Both the position numbers and the translations under genes were made by a program. Positions 1 through 8,885 of a DNA stretch of 37,982 nt are shown here, in pieces; position 1 is the stretch's first letter, and every line of letters starts with the position of its first letter. The stretch lies in assembly GCA_020350565.1 (NCBI GenBank), contig CP070718.1:3598643-3636624 (forward strand), read 5' to 3'. The stretch is from Phycisphaerales bacterium (GTDB lineage Bacteria > Planctomycetota > Phycisphaerae > UBA1845). Under the pieces are notes generated by a model. The model was not told the origin of the DNA, searched no databases, and saw only the letters and a list, made by a program, of their open reading frames with translations.

Positions 1-1
1 C

Positions 2-325
2 ACGATCCACTGGGTCTCCGCGCAGCATGCCGTCGACGCCGAGGTGCGCCTGTACGACTACCTGTTCACCAAAGAAGATCCCGACCAGGTCGATGAGGGC
101 CAGGATTACAAAGGCAATCTGAACCCGAACTCTCTTGAAGTGCTGGCCGGCTGCAAGCTCGAGCCGAGCCTCAAAAACGCACAGACCGGGAGCCGCTACC
201 AGTTCGAACGCATGGGCTATTTCTGCGTCGATCCGGATTCCACCCCGGGCAAGCCGGTGTTCAACCGGACCGTGACCCTGCGCGACACCTGGGCGAAGAT
301 CGAAAAGCAGCAGCAGAGACAGTAG
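2..325 (+). CDS. glnS: Glutaminyl-tRNA synthetase, C-terminal fragment
   Basis: This is the 3' end of a gene that begins outside the window; the frame is open from base 2 and stops with TAG at 323-325. The visible 107 residues are the C-terminal anticodon-binding beta-barrel part of GlnRS. The stretches [27 protein letters not shown] and [13 protein letters not shown] followed by [14 protein letters not shown] match this family closely from memory. The enzyme charges tRNA-Gln with glutamine in the cytoplasm. The catalytic Rossmann fold (HIGH and KMSKS motifs) is not in the window. The gene converges on the cytochrome cluster, with only 31 nt between the two stop codons and no clear terminator hairpin there. 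GluRS is the only realistic alternative and fits these C-terminal motifs less well. Confidence 0.95.
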   Translation, partial: TIHWVSAQHAVDAEVRLYDYLFTKEDPDQVDEGQDYKGNLNPNSLEVLAGCKLEPSLKNAQTGSRYQFERMGYFCVDPDSTPGKPVFNRTVTLRDTWAKIEKQQQRQ

Positions 326-356
326 CGGTCCGTCCGGGCACGAGCCGCTCTTCGCA

Positions 357-3300
357 TCAACGGTAGGCGAATACCATTGCGTAGATGATCAACAGCACCA
401 GGATCAAGCCTACGGTCAATGCGAGGAAACCGAAGAACTTCACCCAACGCGCGAACGTGGGCGACACCGGGTCTGCCAGGTGCTTGTCGAGCTCGCCACT
501 GGACACCAATTCCTCGTAGAGGCTGGGCTTGTCCATCTTGAGCTCCGCCAGGGGCATCTGCCCGGTGAACACGACCTTGTCCATCGGGAATTTCTCCGGA
601 CGGAAGTGCGTGTTGAAAAAGTGGATGGTGAAGATGAAACCCGTGGCGAGCAGCGCCTCGTCACTGTGGACGATGGTGGCCACGTTGATCGACCAACCCG
701 GCAGCAGCCGTGTGAATAACTCCGGAAACCACAGACAAAGCCCGGTGGACCCGATGATGGCCACACCCCAGAAAACGGCGAAGTAGTCGAACTTCTCCCA
801 ATAAGTCCACCGGCCGTAGCGCGGGCGCTCGCCCAGGCCGAGGAACCACTTGATGGTTCCGCCGAACTCCTGCACGTCCCGCCACCGCGGGAGCATCGAA
901 TCCGGTCCGAAGAAGAACTGAACGAAGCTCTTGTTCCCCCCGCGATAGCGCCGGATCAGACTGACAAGGTGCGTGAAAAAGTACCCGAATGTCACGATAG
1001 CGCAGATTCGATGGATCCAGCCGGCCGTGGCAGGCCCGCCCATAACATGTGAGAGAAGCTGGGCCCACTCCGTATAGGAGAATTTCAGCGTCATCCCTGT
1101 GATCGCCAGGCCGAAGAAGCTGATGATCACCGTTACGTGCATCTTACGCTCGAATGAGCTGAAGCGGACGTACTGTTTACCGCTCTCGTGGTTGTGTTCG
1201 AGCTGCTCCCGCAGCTCCTTGCGGTACTTCATCGAGCGCGGCAGCCACAACAGCGTGTGAATGCCGAAAAAGGCAAACGTGCCCACCAGCAGCGACGTCA
1301 TAAACCAGAAGGCGTAGAACAGCGCCGGGTACTTGTCGGGATCATGGTGGGTGGCGTGCGTGAGGTATCCGGCGAATCGTCGGTGCGATCCCGGATGGCA
1401 CCGCCCGCAGGTCTCCACGATGTTCTGGCGCGACAGGTGGGACGCCGGATTCGACGTCGGCAGGATATCGTGGGCGCCGTGGCAATCGTAGCACTTCGCC
1501 TTCGTCGTGTCGCCCAGTTCCGAAGCCTTGCCGTGGTACGTATCGAAATACGTCGAGGTGACCTCGTCGTGACACTGCCCGCATTGGCGCATGATGTTTA
1601 GCTTGAACTCAGGAACGTCCGTCTGCGTGGCCTCATGTGCTTGGTGGCAATCGTCACAATTGGGCAGATCGGGCATCCCCCGCACGCGCTTCGCCTGGTA
1701 TTCCGGGTTCCCCGCGGGCGAATGAATGCTGTGCTCGAACTTCTCGTAGATCCCATCGTGGCACTGACCGCAGGTGGCGGGAATGTGGCTCTTGTGAACG
1801 GTCGATTCCGGATCGCTTGCCGGCAGAGCCTTGTGTGCCGAATGGCAGTCGGTGCACATGGCCGTGACCGTAAGCCCACTTTCGATCAGGCCTTTGCCAT
1901 GGATGCTCATCGTGTAATGCTCCACGATGTGATCCTGGGGCCCGAAATATCGTTGCGCTGCGGGTGCTCCCTGCCGGTGACATTGGGCGCAGAGGTCGGG
2001 TACGTTGCGGCCGAACGTCCGCGATTCCCGGATCAGCGAGGCTAAAACCGCAGGCGCGTCCTCCGGCACCTGATGTTCAAGGATGCGGTGCGTGCCATGG
2101 CAGTCCGTGCACGAAGGTGCGTTAGGATCGTTGGCTGCGTGCAACTGGCCATGCCGACCGCGTTGATAGTCGGAGACCTCTGCCTCGTGGCAAACCGAAC
2201 AGTTGACCTTCTCCGTAATGGTCGCGCAGGACCGCACCTCTGCGGGTGAGGCACCCGTGTGGCACTGGGCACACGACACGCCTTTGCGACCGTGAATCGA
2301 CTCGTAGTGTTCCTCTTCCTTCACATGGAGCGGCCGACCGTCGCTCTCGGCTACCAGATCCGGATCGGAATGGCACCTCAGACAATCCTCATTCTCCATG
2401 TTGGTGTCGTAGCGAACCCTGCGCGCCTCATGCGGCAGGTGGCATTCCACGCAAATCGGTACAATCCCCGTCTTCTCCCACAGCTCCCCGGCGATCACCT
2501 TGCGGTGCACCTCTTCGATCAGACCGTGGCACTGCATGCACGTCGCCCGAATATTCGCCTTATGGATGGTCGATCGAGGATCATCGTGCGGCAGCACGTC
2601 ATGCCCCGTATGACAGCTCGTACATACGGCCGTTACCACGAGCCCCTGTTGGAACAAGCCCTCCCCGTGAATGCTCTGCCTGTAACGCTGCAGGATCTGT
2701 TCCTGAGGAATGTCGTAGGTGCGCGCCACCTCTGCGTCTTCCGCGTGACACTGGGCGCACATCTGGGGGATGTTGAACGGCGAGATCGCCGACGCGGGAT
2801 CACGCAACGGGATGACATAGTGGTACCCGTGGCAATCCTGGCACACCGGTCCGTGCTCGTCCCCTTCCCGAACGCGCTGCCCATGTGTGCTTTGCCAGTA
2901 TGCCGCGATAGGACCGTCATCGTCTTCGTGGCACTCTCCGCAGTTGACCCGCTCGAGGTCCTTGGCATGGGGGTACTTCTCGATCCCCTCCAGGTCCATG
3001 TGACATTCGATGCAATCCATGCCCGAATGGACGCTCTCATCAAAGCGTTCTTCGTCGACGTAGAGGGATATGTCACGCCCGTCCCGCTCGACCTTCAGCC
3101 CCATGCTTGCGTGACATTCCAGACAATCCGCATTGTCCTGAGCCCGGACGGGGGAAAGGAGCGCAACGGCGATCCCGAGGCCGGCCAGAGTCAACCGAGC
3201 CCATCCGGCGTTATGGTGCGCGGCTCCGGGCCACTGATCCGTCGTCGGTTCCGACCATCTTGTTGCACACGCGAAGCGAGTGATTTTCGAACGGATACAA

Positions 3301-3374
3301 GAGACTCCGGACGGTTCGCTCTTCGCACGCGCATCCCGCGGCTTGCCTTGCGTCGGAGAGGATTGACAACTCAA
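357..3374 (-). CDS. 19-haem cytochrome c fused to a b-type membrane cytochrome (CbcL-like)
   Basis: The protein is about 1,005 residues. A signal or anchor segment lies near residues 58-78. Nineteen CxxCH motifs run from residue 84 to 660. The C-terminal third holds several membrane helices with membrane-embedded histidines (MHVTVI, WIHRIC, FFTHLV, IVHSDE, FTIHFFNTHF) typical of FdnI/HydC-type dihaem cytochrome b. This layout, a periplasmic multihaem arm plus a quinone-reactive b domain, is that of Geobacter CbcL, which as I recall has about nine c haems. Residues 205-283 and 461-540 are clear internal duplicates (CAQCH, SIHGxGL, VTAxCTxCH, HKxxIxATCxQCH). It probably takes electrons from the quinol pool into the haem wire, or the reverse. 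The start is uncertain: TTG at 3374 overlaps the upstream stop by 4 nt (TTGA), giving an unusually long n-region, and no ATG or GTG lies between it and the signal segment. It is the last gene of the cluster. Confidence 0.88.
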   Translation of the reverse strand: MSCQSSPTQGKPRDARAKSEPSGVSCIRSKITRFACATRWSEPTTDQWPGAAHHNAGWARLTLAGLGIAVALLSPVRAQDNADCLECHASMGLKVERDGRDISLYVDEERFDESVHSGMDCIECHMDLEGIEKYPHAKDLERVNCGECHEDDDGPIAAYWQSTHGQRVREGDEHGPVCQDCHGYHYVIPLRDPASAISPFNIPQMCAQCHAEDAEVARTYDIPQEQILQRYRQSIHGEGLFQQGLVVTAVCTSCHTGHDVLPHDDPRSTIHKANIRATCMQCHGLIEEVHRKVIAGELWEKTGIVPICVECHLPHEARRVRYDTNMENEDCLRCHSDPDLVAESDGRPLHVKEEEHYESIHGRKGVSCAQCHTGASPAEVRSCATITEKVNCSVCHEAEVSDYQRGRHGQLHAANDPNAPSCTDCHGTHRILEHQVPEDAPAVLASLIRESRTFGRNVPDLCAQCHRQGAPAAQRYFGPQDHIVEHYTMSIHGKGLIESGLTVTAMCTDCHSAHKALPASDPESTVHKSHIPATCGQCHDGIYEKFEHSIHSPAGNPEYQAKRVRGMPDLPNCDDCHQAHEATQTDVPEFKLNIMRQCGQCHDEVTSTYFDTYHGKASELGDTTKAKCYDCHGAHDILPTSNPASHLSRQNIVETCGRCHPGSHRRFAGYLTHATHHDPDKYPALFYAFWFMTSLLVGTFAFFGIHTLLWLPRSMKYRKELREQLEHNHESGKQYVRFSSFERKMHVTVIISFFGLAITGMTLKFSYTEWAQLLSHVMGGPATAGWIHRICAIVTFGYFFTHLVSLIRRYRGGNKSFVQFFFGPDSMLPRWRDVQEFGGTIKWFLGLGERPRYGRWTYWEKFDYFAVFWGVAIIGSTGLCLWFPELFTRLLPGWSINVATIVHSDEALLATGFIFTIHFFNTHFRPEKFPMDKVVFTGQMPLAELKMDKPSLYEELVSSGELDKHLADPVSPTFARWVKFFGFLALTVGLILVLLIIYAMVFAYR

Positions 3375-5371
3375 GGTTTCTCAGTGCCTCCTGTGATTTC
3401 GTGGAGGATCTTACGGCTCGCTTCGAGGTTGTGCATCGGACCCGCGGCCTTGAGCGCCTTCAGGACCTCAAGATCTTCGCCGTGGGCGCGCTCCTCCGCC
3501 TTACGCATGAGCGGCTCGAGCTCCTGCTGCCATGATGCCAACATGCCCTCGTATTCCTCGTCATCGTGGCAGTCCATGCACATCTCGTCGATCGCCTCCA
3601 GGGAGGTCGGCTGTGACAGATCATGGCATTCCTCGCACGAGACCGACTCATACATCGGCTCGGCGGGCACGTCGAAGTCGGCGAATGCCTCGTGCGTACC
3701 CGCGCGGAAGGCCTCCTGAGCCGTATGGCAACCCGTGCACGTCGCCTCAGGGGTCGGACCGCCCGTGTGGCACTTGTCGCAACGCAACTCAGCGTGGAGA
3801 CCTTCAAGCGGCACCGGGTGCACAAAAGGTCCCCGCTGTACGACCGTTCGCCCGTCCTCTTCGACGACGGGGTTGAGAAACGTGTGGCAGATATCGCACG
3901 AGTGGCTGATCTTCTCTCCGTGTTGATTGACGTGCTTTCCTTCGTGACACCGAAAGCAGCCCGGTGAAATCTTGTGCCCGATGTTATCGGGATACGTCTG
4001 CCAATTGACCTTCATATCCGGGAAGGTTGTCTCATCGTAGATTGTGCGCACGCTGTCGATGGCGCTGTAGATGTCGACTCGCCTCGTCTGCCAGATCTCC
4101 GGGTATTCCTGCCGGTAGAAGTCGGACAGCATGGCCCCGATGTGCTGACGCGCCGAGTCGGCGTCGGGGTAGGGCTGGGCGAGTGCCTCCACCGCCTCAC
4201 GCTTGATGTAAGGTAGCGTGTCGTCCAGCGCTCCCACTTCGAGACGAAGGTCGACGGCGTCGATGGGGGCCAGGAAATTGTGGGCCGGTCGGTTGTGACA
4301 GTCCATACAATCCAGCACCTTCAATTGACCTTCCGGACGCGGGTCCGAGCTCGGTCGACCGTCAGAACGATAGATCAGCACCTCCCCGACCTTCGTCGTG
4401 TAACGCACCCACGGGATTTCCTGAAGCTTGTCATCGGTAGCGACATATTCAATGGTGCCGGACAGGGCCATGTGCTTGTGGATGCCTTCCGCGCGGCCCG
4501 AGGCCTCGTCCCCCCCTCCGGTCTTGACGAGCATGTCGATTTCGCGGCGTGTGTTTTGCTCGTCCGAGGTGAAATAGACGATCTCCCTCAACTGCGCCCC
4601 GAAGAACTTCTTGGGCCAATGGCACTGCTCGCATGTCTCGCGTGCCGGTCTGAGGTGCTGAATGGCCGGGGGGATCGGGCGCGAGTAGCTGTCCTGCATC
4701 ATCGCCAGAACCTGCCGTGTCCCCGACAGTTTGGATTTCACAAACCAGCTTGCGCCGGAACCGATGTGGCACTCGGCACACGCCACCCGCGCATGCGACG
4801 AGGATTCGTACGTGGTGGCTTCCGGCTCCATGACCGAGTGGCACGCTTGCGCGCAGAAACCGGCCGAATCCGTATAGTGGTAACCGTGGTACGAGCTCAC
4901 CCCCACCATCGGAAGCAGGAAAAAGGTGCCCGCGGTGAAGAATTTGGCGACCTTTCGCTGCGCGGGGTCGTTCAGGTCAATGTGGGGAAACCGGAAGGCA
5001 AGGTGTTGCTCCGGCTCGCGTCGGTGTATCCGCCAGCTCTTGAAGAGGATTCCAAACGGGACGATGACCAGCCCGATCACGAGGATTCCAGGCAGGATGA
5101 GAAAACCGACGATGTCGACATAGGGGTTCTTGGCCGGCGAAACCAAGTGGAACAAGCCGAACGTGAGCAGCAGCATCACCGCCATCACCGCCAGGAACAA
5201 GCCGAAGATTGTGATGGTGTTGTTCCATAAGGGCCGGTACTTGGGCTTGTACGGCATTTGGCGATCAGCAGTCTCGGGGGGGGACTCCGCGCCGTCTCCT
5301 GCGCCGGCCTCGTCAGCCGTTTGTATAGGAGATTCAGATTCAGGCCGTTCGTCCGGTCTCGTTCTGGGCAT
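3371..5371 (-). CDS. NapC/NirT-type membrane multihaem cytochrome c (ImcH-like)
   Basis: A 666-residue protein with an acidic disordered N-terminus, three predicted membrane helices (about 52-76, 84-110, 143-158) and a periplasmic multihaem domain. It has nine CxxCH motifs plus one CxxxCH at residues 173-178 (CAQACH followed by SVM), in the place of the first haem of NapC/NirT/NrfH proteins. The ETCEQCHWPKKF block is characteristic of this family. Such proteins oxidise membrane quinol and pass electrons to periplasmic carriers; Geobacter ImcH is the closest functional analogue I can name. The C-terminal half (about 440-620) adds six CxxCH sites and goes beyond plain NapC. ATG at 5371 is used; upstream Shine-Dalgarno is weak, and Met39 is an alternative. 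The stop overlaps the TTG start of the next gene, so the two are probably translationally coupled. A 432-bp gap and a possible own promoter separate it from cytochrome b. Confidence 0.88.
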   Translation of the reverse strand: MPRTRPDERPESESPIQTADEAGAGDGAESPPETADRQMPYKPKYRPLWNNTITIFGLFLAVMAVMLLLTFGLFHLVSPAKNPYVDIVGFLILPGILVIGLVIVPFGILFKSWRIHRREPEQHLAFRFPHIDLNDPAQRKVAKFFTAGTFFLLPMVGVSSYHGYHYTDSAGFCAQACHSVMEPEATTYESSSHARVACAECHIGSGASWFVKSKLSGTRQVLAMMQDSYSRPIPPAIQHLRPARETCEQCHWPKKFFGAQLREIVYFTSDEQNTRREIDMLVKTGGGDEASGRAEGIHKHMALSGTIEYVATDDKLQEIPWVRYTTKVGEVLIYRSDGRPSSDPRPEGQLKVLDCMDCHNRPAHNFLAPIDAVDLRLEVGALDDTLPYIKREAVEALAQPYPDADSARQHIGAMLSDFYRQEYPEIWQTRRVDIYSAIDSVRTIYDETTFPDMKVNWQTYPDNIGHKISPGCFRCHEGKHVNQHGEKISHSCDICHTFLNPVVEEDGRTVVQRGPFVHPVPLEGLHAELRCDKCHTGGPTPEATCTGCHTAQEAFRAGTHEAFADFDVPAEPMYESVSCEECHDLSQPTSLEAIDEMCMDCHDDEEYEGMLASWQQELEPLMRKAEERAHGEDLEVLKALKAAGPMHNLEASRKILHEITGGTEKP

Positions 5372-5476
5372 TCCGTGTCTCTTCTACCCTGCAGCTCTTC
5401 CTAGGCTCGGATGTAGGATGCTCCGGCGCTTGTGTGAGAATGCAGCAGATGGTGCCGCCTGAGTAACCCGCCGGAT

Positions 5477-5504
5477 AGCATATCGTTCCGTAGTTCACGA
5501 TCAA
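5477..5504 (-). promoter_or_regulatory. Candidate sigma70-type promoter for the NapC-like gene
   Basis: On the minus strand TTGATC (5504-5499) is followed after 16 nt by TATGCT (5482-5477), about 105 nt upstream of the start at 5371. The same -10 hexamer and spacing occur before fbaB and fic in this window, which raises confidence. It would let the last two cytochrome genes be transcribed separately from the Rieske/cytochrome b genes. It is a prediction by motif only. Confidence 0.4.
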
Positions 5505-5779
5505 GTAGGCGCGAGTCCCCCAGCGGCCTGCCTGCAACTAACGTTTTGCCGTTTCCCCCATAGGATTCTAGACAAGAGCATGGGCGTATTCGAGCTGGTG
5601 ACACGGAGTAGAGGCGCCACGTCATCGACCCAAACGACTCTACAGATCGCCAGATCGGCTGGACGATGCGGCGTCGTATCGGCAAGCCAAAGGCGGCACG
5701 GGGACCGAAGCAGTGACTGCAAAGCGAGCACTCGTATGAGACCGATCCTGAGGTGATGATCATTTAACGCCGCAGAATC

Positions 5780-5801
5780 GCCCGCTGATGAATTCGCGGG
5801 C
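5780..5801 (-). terminator. Hairpin just after the cytochrome b stop (weak terminator candidate)
   Basis: GCCCGC (5780-5785) and GCGGGC (5796-5801) form a perfect 6-bp GC stem around a 10-nt loop, starting 2 nt past the cytochrome b stop on the minus strand. There is no proper U-tract after it, so it may only protect the 3' end or attenuate. The remainder of the 5372-5803 gap shows no credible gene on either strand apart from the promoter candidate at 5477-5504. Confidence 0.35.
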
Positions 5802-5803
5802 CG

Positions 5804-6976
5804 TTAATGCGCTTGCTCCGCATCGCCCTGTTCCTCGACGATCTCGTGGGGCCACCCGAGAAGGTCGATGTGATACCTCTTCCCGAAGAAGGTCTGCTCC
5901 GTCTCAGAGATATGGCCGAGATAGCCGAGGAAGAGTGCCGCCACCAAGCCCAACACGCCGAATGCAACCGCCAACGGTCTCTTTCTAGGGTGTCGTTCCT
6001 TGCCGCGATCGAGGAATGGCCACAGAAACAGCAGGAGGAAGGGTACCGAACACGCCACGATGCCGATCATGGCGCCGTACGGGCCCTCAAAGTATTTCAG
6101 CAACTGATAGCTCGGCAGGAAGTACCATTCCGGCTTGATGTGTGGCGGCGTCGAGAGGGGATCCGCCGGCTCGCCGATCTCCCATGGCGCCAGAACCGAT
6201 AGCGTGACCAACACGGCCAGGAGCAAAACGGCGACGACTCCCTCCTTGGCAACGTGAACCGGGAAGAACGGTATGCCGCTATCGGGGGGAACGGGCTTCT
6301 CCTCCCCCACTCGTTCCAATGTCGTGAGATTGTTGAGTCGCATCAACAACAGGTGGATCACCACCAGACCCGTCAGCAACCAGGGGAGAATGATCACGTG
6401 GAGTACGAAGAAGCGCGAGAGCGTTTCGCCGGTGACGGCATCGCCCCCACGCAGGAGGTACCGAAGCCAGCCGCCGATATAGGGAACCTTGTTCGCCGAC
6501 TCCGTCCCAACGGTGGTTGCCCAGAAGGCGATTTGATTCCACGGCAGCAGGTAACCCGTGAAGCCGAACGTGATCGTGAGAATGAAGATGAGAACGCCGG
6601 TTATCCACGTCAGCTCGCGCGGCTTCTTGTAGGCGCCGTGAAAGTAGGTGCGCAGCATATGCAGGAGGACCACGAGGATCATCAGCGTCGCGCCCCAGGC
6701 GTGAATCTGTCGGTAGAGCCACCCGAAATGGACCTCAGCGGTAATGTACTGAATAGACTGATGCGCGTCCTCCGGCGTGGGACGATAGTAGACCAGCAAT
6801 AAAATTCCGGTGATCGTTTGACTGACAAACAGCAGCAGGGACAGGCTGCCGAAAACGTGAAACCAACTCGTGTGGGGTGGCAGCCGCTTGTGCGCTTGCT
6901 GATCGATAATCGTCCGCGCCGTGGCGGTGTCAAACCGGTCGTCGAGGAAACTCTTGATTCGGTGACTCAAGCCCAT
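5804..6976 (-). CDS. Cytochrome b (b6-type, b6 and subunit IV in one chain)
   Basis: The 390-residue membrane protein is the quinol-oxidising cytochrome b subunit of a Rieske/cytochrome b complex. The haem b ligand pairs are visible: H92 and H106 (13 residues between) in helix B, and H193 and H208 (14 between) in helix D; the 14-residue spacing is the b6f-type pattern. The Qo-site PEWY motif is at 282-285 (HIKPEWYFLPSYQLLKYFEG), in the subunit IV-like half, so both halves are fused as in bc1. The extreme C-terminus after the last helix (about 350-370) is short and hydrophilic. The Rieske gene lies immediately upstream (71-nt gap) and multihaem cytochrome genes flank the pair, which suggests that a multihaem protein replaces cytochrome c1 or f. 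ATG at 6976 is the family-like start. Confidence 0.95.
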   Translation of the reverse strand: MGLSHRIKSFLDDRFDTATARTIIDQQAHKRLPPHTSWFHVFGSLSLLLFVSQTITGILLLVYYRPTPEDAHQSIQYITAEVHFGWLYRQIHAWGATLMILVVLLHMLRTYFHGAYKKPRELTWITGVLIFILTITFGFTGYLLPWNQIAFWATTVGTESANKVPYIGGWLRYLLRGGDAVTGETLSRFFVLHVIILPWLLTGLVVIHLLLMRLNNLTTLERVGEEKPVPPDSGIPFFPVHVAKEGVVAVLLLAVLVTLSVLAPWEIGEPADPLSTPPHIKPEWYFLPSYQLLKYFEGPYGAMIGIVACSVPFLLLFLWPFLDRGKERHPRKRPLAVAFGVLGLVAALFLGYLGHISETEQTFFGKRYHIDLLGWPHEIVEEQGDAEQAH

Positions 6977-7047
6977 TTCGGCGATACTCTCTCATTGGGG
7001 AAACCGTCCCACCCTGCAAGCGGCCGAGACAACGGCTCCGTAACGCG

Positions 7048-7488
7048 TCACGTCGGCGACACGTACACTTTTCCGGCCACCTCCTTGACCCGGTATGGCG
7101 GCAACGGCGCAGGTGGCGGTCCGGACACCACGCGCCCTTGTGCATCGAACGCGGCCGCGTGACACGGACAGAGAAACTGCCTCTTGGTGCCATCCCACTG
7201 CACCAGGCAGCCCAGGTGTGTGCAGATGGCCGAGTATGCTTCAAACCCGCCGTGGCTACGCACTACGATCACCGCCTTGCCGCCCACCTGAACCGTTTTG
7301 CTCTGACCGGGCGCCATGTCGGAGGCGCCTTCCACTTCCACGTTGTCTGATCCACCCGTTCGGGCGGCCGGCCAGAGATACATCAGGGCGGGAACGGCCA
7401 TGGCCAGCCCCGTGACCGATGTGCCGATCCCGATCAGCCAGTCCAAAAAGCCTCTTCGCGTCGGGTGTTTCTCAGTGTTGGTCATCAT
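7048..7488 (-). CDS. Rieske 2Fe-2S protein of a cytochrome b complex
   Basis: About 146 residues with the arrangement of a Rieske subunit: a Tat-like signal anchor (TRRGFLDWLIGIG followed by a hydrophobic helix to about residue 38) and a C-terminal cluster-binding fold. CTHLGC (about residues 89-94) and CPCH (about 107-110) supply the two Cys and two His ligands and the disulphide pair; the SGPP proline loop follows. It accepts an electron from quinol at the Qo site and hands it to a c-type cytochrome. The open frame extends to 7557, but that part overlaps the upstream coding region. The tandem ATG ATG at 7488/7485, 2 nt after the preceding stop, is the sensible start, with either Met possible. 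Close packing points to co-transcription with its neighbours. Confidence 0.94.
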   Translation of the reverse strand: MMTNTEKHPTRRGFLDWLIGIGTSVTGLAMAVPALMYLWPAARTGGSDNVEVEGASDMAPGQSKTVQVGGKAVIVVRSHGGFEAYSAICTHLGCLVQWDGTKRQFLCPCHAAAFDAQGRVVSGPPPAPLPPYRVKEVAGKVYVSPT

Positions 7489-7490
7489 CT

Positions 7491-8885
7491 TCAATCCGAG
7501 CGAGCGGGAAGCGGTTTCACGTGCCTGAGCTTCAACCGCTTGTACTTGGCATAACACGCACCCGCGAACACCAGAGCGAAAACCCAGATCGGGATGAGCG
7601 CACCTCGACGCAGCCTCAGACCACGTTCCAACTCATCCAGCTCCTTGTTCACCTGTGCGCAGACGACGTTCAACTCGTCCACCTTGCCGTCGATGACCGA
7701 GTTGTCCAAGGTGTGCTGCAGCGGAGCCAGCTCGATCAGGTGCGTTCTGGCATCCTCGAATTTGAAGCGCTGATTGTCGACCAGCAACACGCCCTGTCCG
7801 ACTTCGTCCAGACGCCGTGCGGTCGCCACGTAGCGTTGTTCGGCCTTGGCAATCTCCTCCAATAGCTGGAAGAGCTTCGGGAGACTCTCATCATCTTCAA
7901 GGTCGTCGTGACACTCCATGCACGTGGGTAACGCATGTTCCATGATTCGCCGCGGATCCGGATTAAGAGCCTCGTTGATTCGCTGCGGCGTGGGCGACGG
8001 CTCTGAAGCGAGCAGGTGCTCGTACCGCTGAATCAAGAGCCCCGTCGGCTTCGTAATCCGCTCAATCAAGTGAAAATGTCGACCCTCACCGCCGCCATGA
8101 CACTGAACGCAACCCTTGTGGTCGGATAGCGTGGAGTGCACGCTCTTTGCGAATTCGATCGCGGCGTGTTGGTGACACTGTCCGCAAACCGCACCAACCG
8201 TCGCGAAGCCGGGGGGCATAGCCGAGTGATTGCCATGGCACGTCGCGCATGTGGGCGCGCCGGTATCACCCTGCTCCAGCAGCAGCGTGCCGTGGACGCT
8301 TTGACGATATTCCTCGACGACCTCGACCGGTAAATCGAATTCGCCCATCAACGCCGTGTCAACGTGGCATGTCGCACAAGTGTCCGGTATGTTCTTCGGA
8401 TGCGTCTTACAGTTGGGGTCGCGGCTGCCGAGGACGTCGTGGTTCCCGTGGCAGTCGGTACAGACCGCGACGCGATCGTCGCCTTTCTCGCGTAGCGTCT
8501 TGCCGTGACCGCTGGTCCAGTATCGAGCAAGTTGGTCTGTCCTGAGCCCGAATGGGTTCATGCGCTCCACATCCGCATGGCAGTTGCCGCACAGCTCAGG
8601 AATCTGTCGGCGGTCCGGCGGGCCCGCAAACGAAGGGCCGTGATCGAACGAACGTGAGGGGGCATCGCCCCTGGAAACGTATGCTGCCGCCTCATCCGAC
8701 GACAGCGTGTAGGTTCCCTCACCACCATGGCACTCCTGGCACCGAATCGAGGCATGAACAGAACCAGACCACTGCTCTTTTGCCTCCACGTGGCACGTAC
8801 CACAGGTCACCGCCTTATCCTGCGCCAAGCAGAGGCAAGATAAGCCAGCAACCATTACCGGTGACATAAAGTGCACATTTCGCAT
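7491..8885 (-). CDS. Nine-haem cytochrome c with C-terminal membrane anchor
   Basis: A 464-residue protein with a short N-terminal signal peptide (ending near LCLAQDK) and nine CxxCH motifs: CGTCH, CQECH, CGNCH, CTDCH, CATCH twice, CGQCH, CVQCH and CMECH. A helical region without haems follows (about residues 335-430), then a single membrane helix near 435-455 with a basic cytoplasmic tail. This indicates a periplasmic haem domain tethered to the inner membrane. It is the first gene of the cluster and ends 2 nt before the Rieske start, so it probably works as the c-type electron acceptor of the Rieske/cytochrome b complex, in place of cytochrome c1. That role is inferred from position. Parts resemble the octahaem/NrfH-type families (QSVHG, CHGNH), but I do not assign it to a named enzyme. 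ATG at 8885 has only a weak GGGGCG upstream. Confidence 0.88.
   Translation of the reverse strand: MRNVHFMSPVMVAGLSCLCLAQDKAVTCGTCHVEAKEQWSGSVHASIRCQECHGGEGTYTLSSDEAAAYVSRGDAPSRSFDHGPSFAGPPDRRQIPELCGNCHADVERMNPFGLRTDQLARYWTSGHGKTLREKGDDRVAVCTDCHGNHDVLGSRDPNCKTHPKNIPDTCATCHVDTALMGEFDLPVEVVEEYRQSVHGTLLLEQGDTGAPTCATCHGNHSAMPPGFATVGAVCGQCHQHAAIEFAKSVHSTLSDHKGCVQCHGGGEGRHFHLIERITKPTGLLIQRYEHLLASEPSPTPQRINEALNPDPRRIMEHALPTCMECHDDLEDDESLPKLFQLLEEIAKAEQRYVATARRLDEVGQGVLLVDNQRFKFEDARTHLIELAPLQHTLDNSVIDGKVDELNVVCAQVNKELDELERGLRLRRGALIPIWVFALVFAGACYAKYKRLKLRHVKPLPARSD

Noticed and set aside
380-390. Degenerate 20th haem site in the fusion cytochrome (residues 383-387, CATIT)
   Set aside because: It lacks the second Cys and the His, so it cannot bind haem in the normal way; the coordinates given here are protein-related only and it was not counted.
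2259-3719. 486-residue open frame on the plus strand
   Set aside because: Antisense to two multihaem cytochrome genes whose CxxCH codons are unmistakable on the minus strand.
5401-5763. 120-residue minus-strand frame between cytochrome b and the NapC-like gene
   Set aside because: No family resemblance, no Shine-Dalgarno, and it covers the likely promoter of the next gene.
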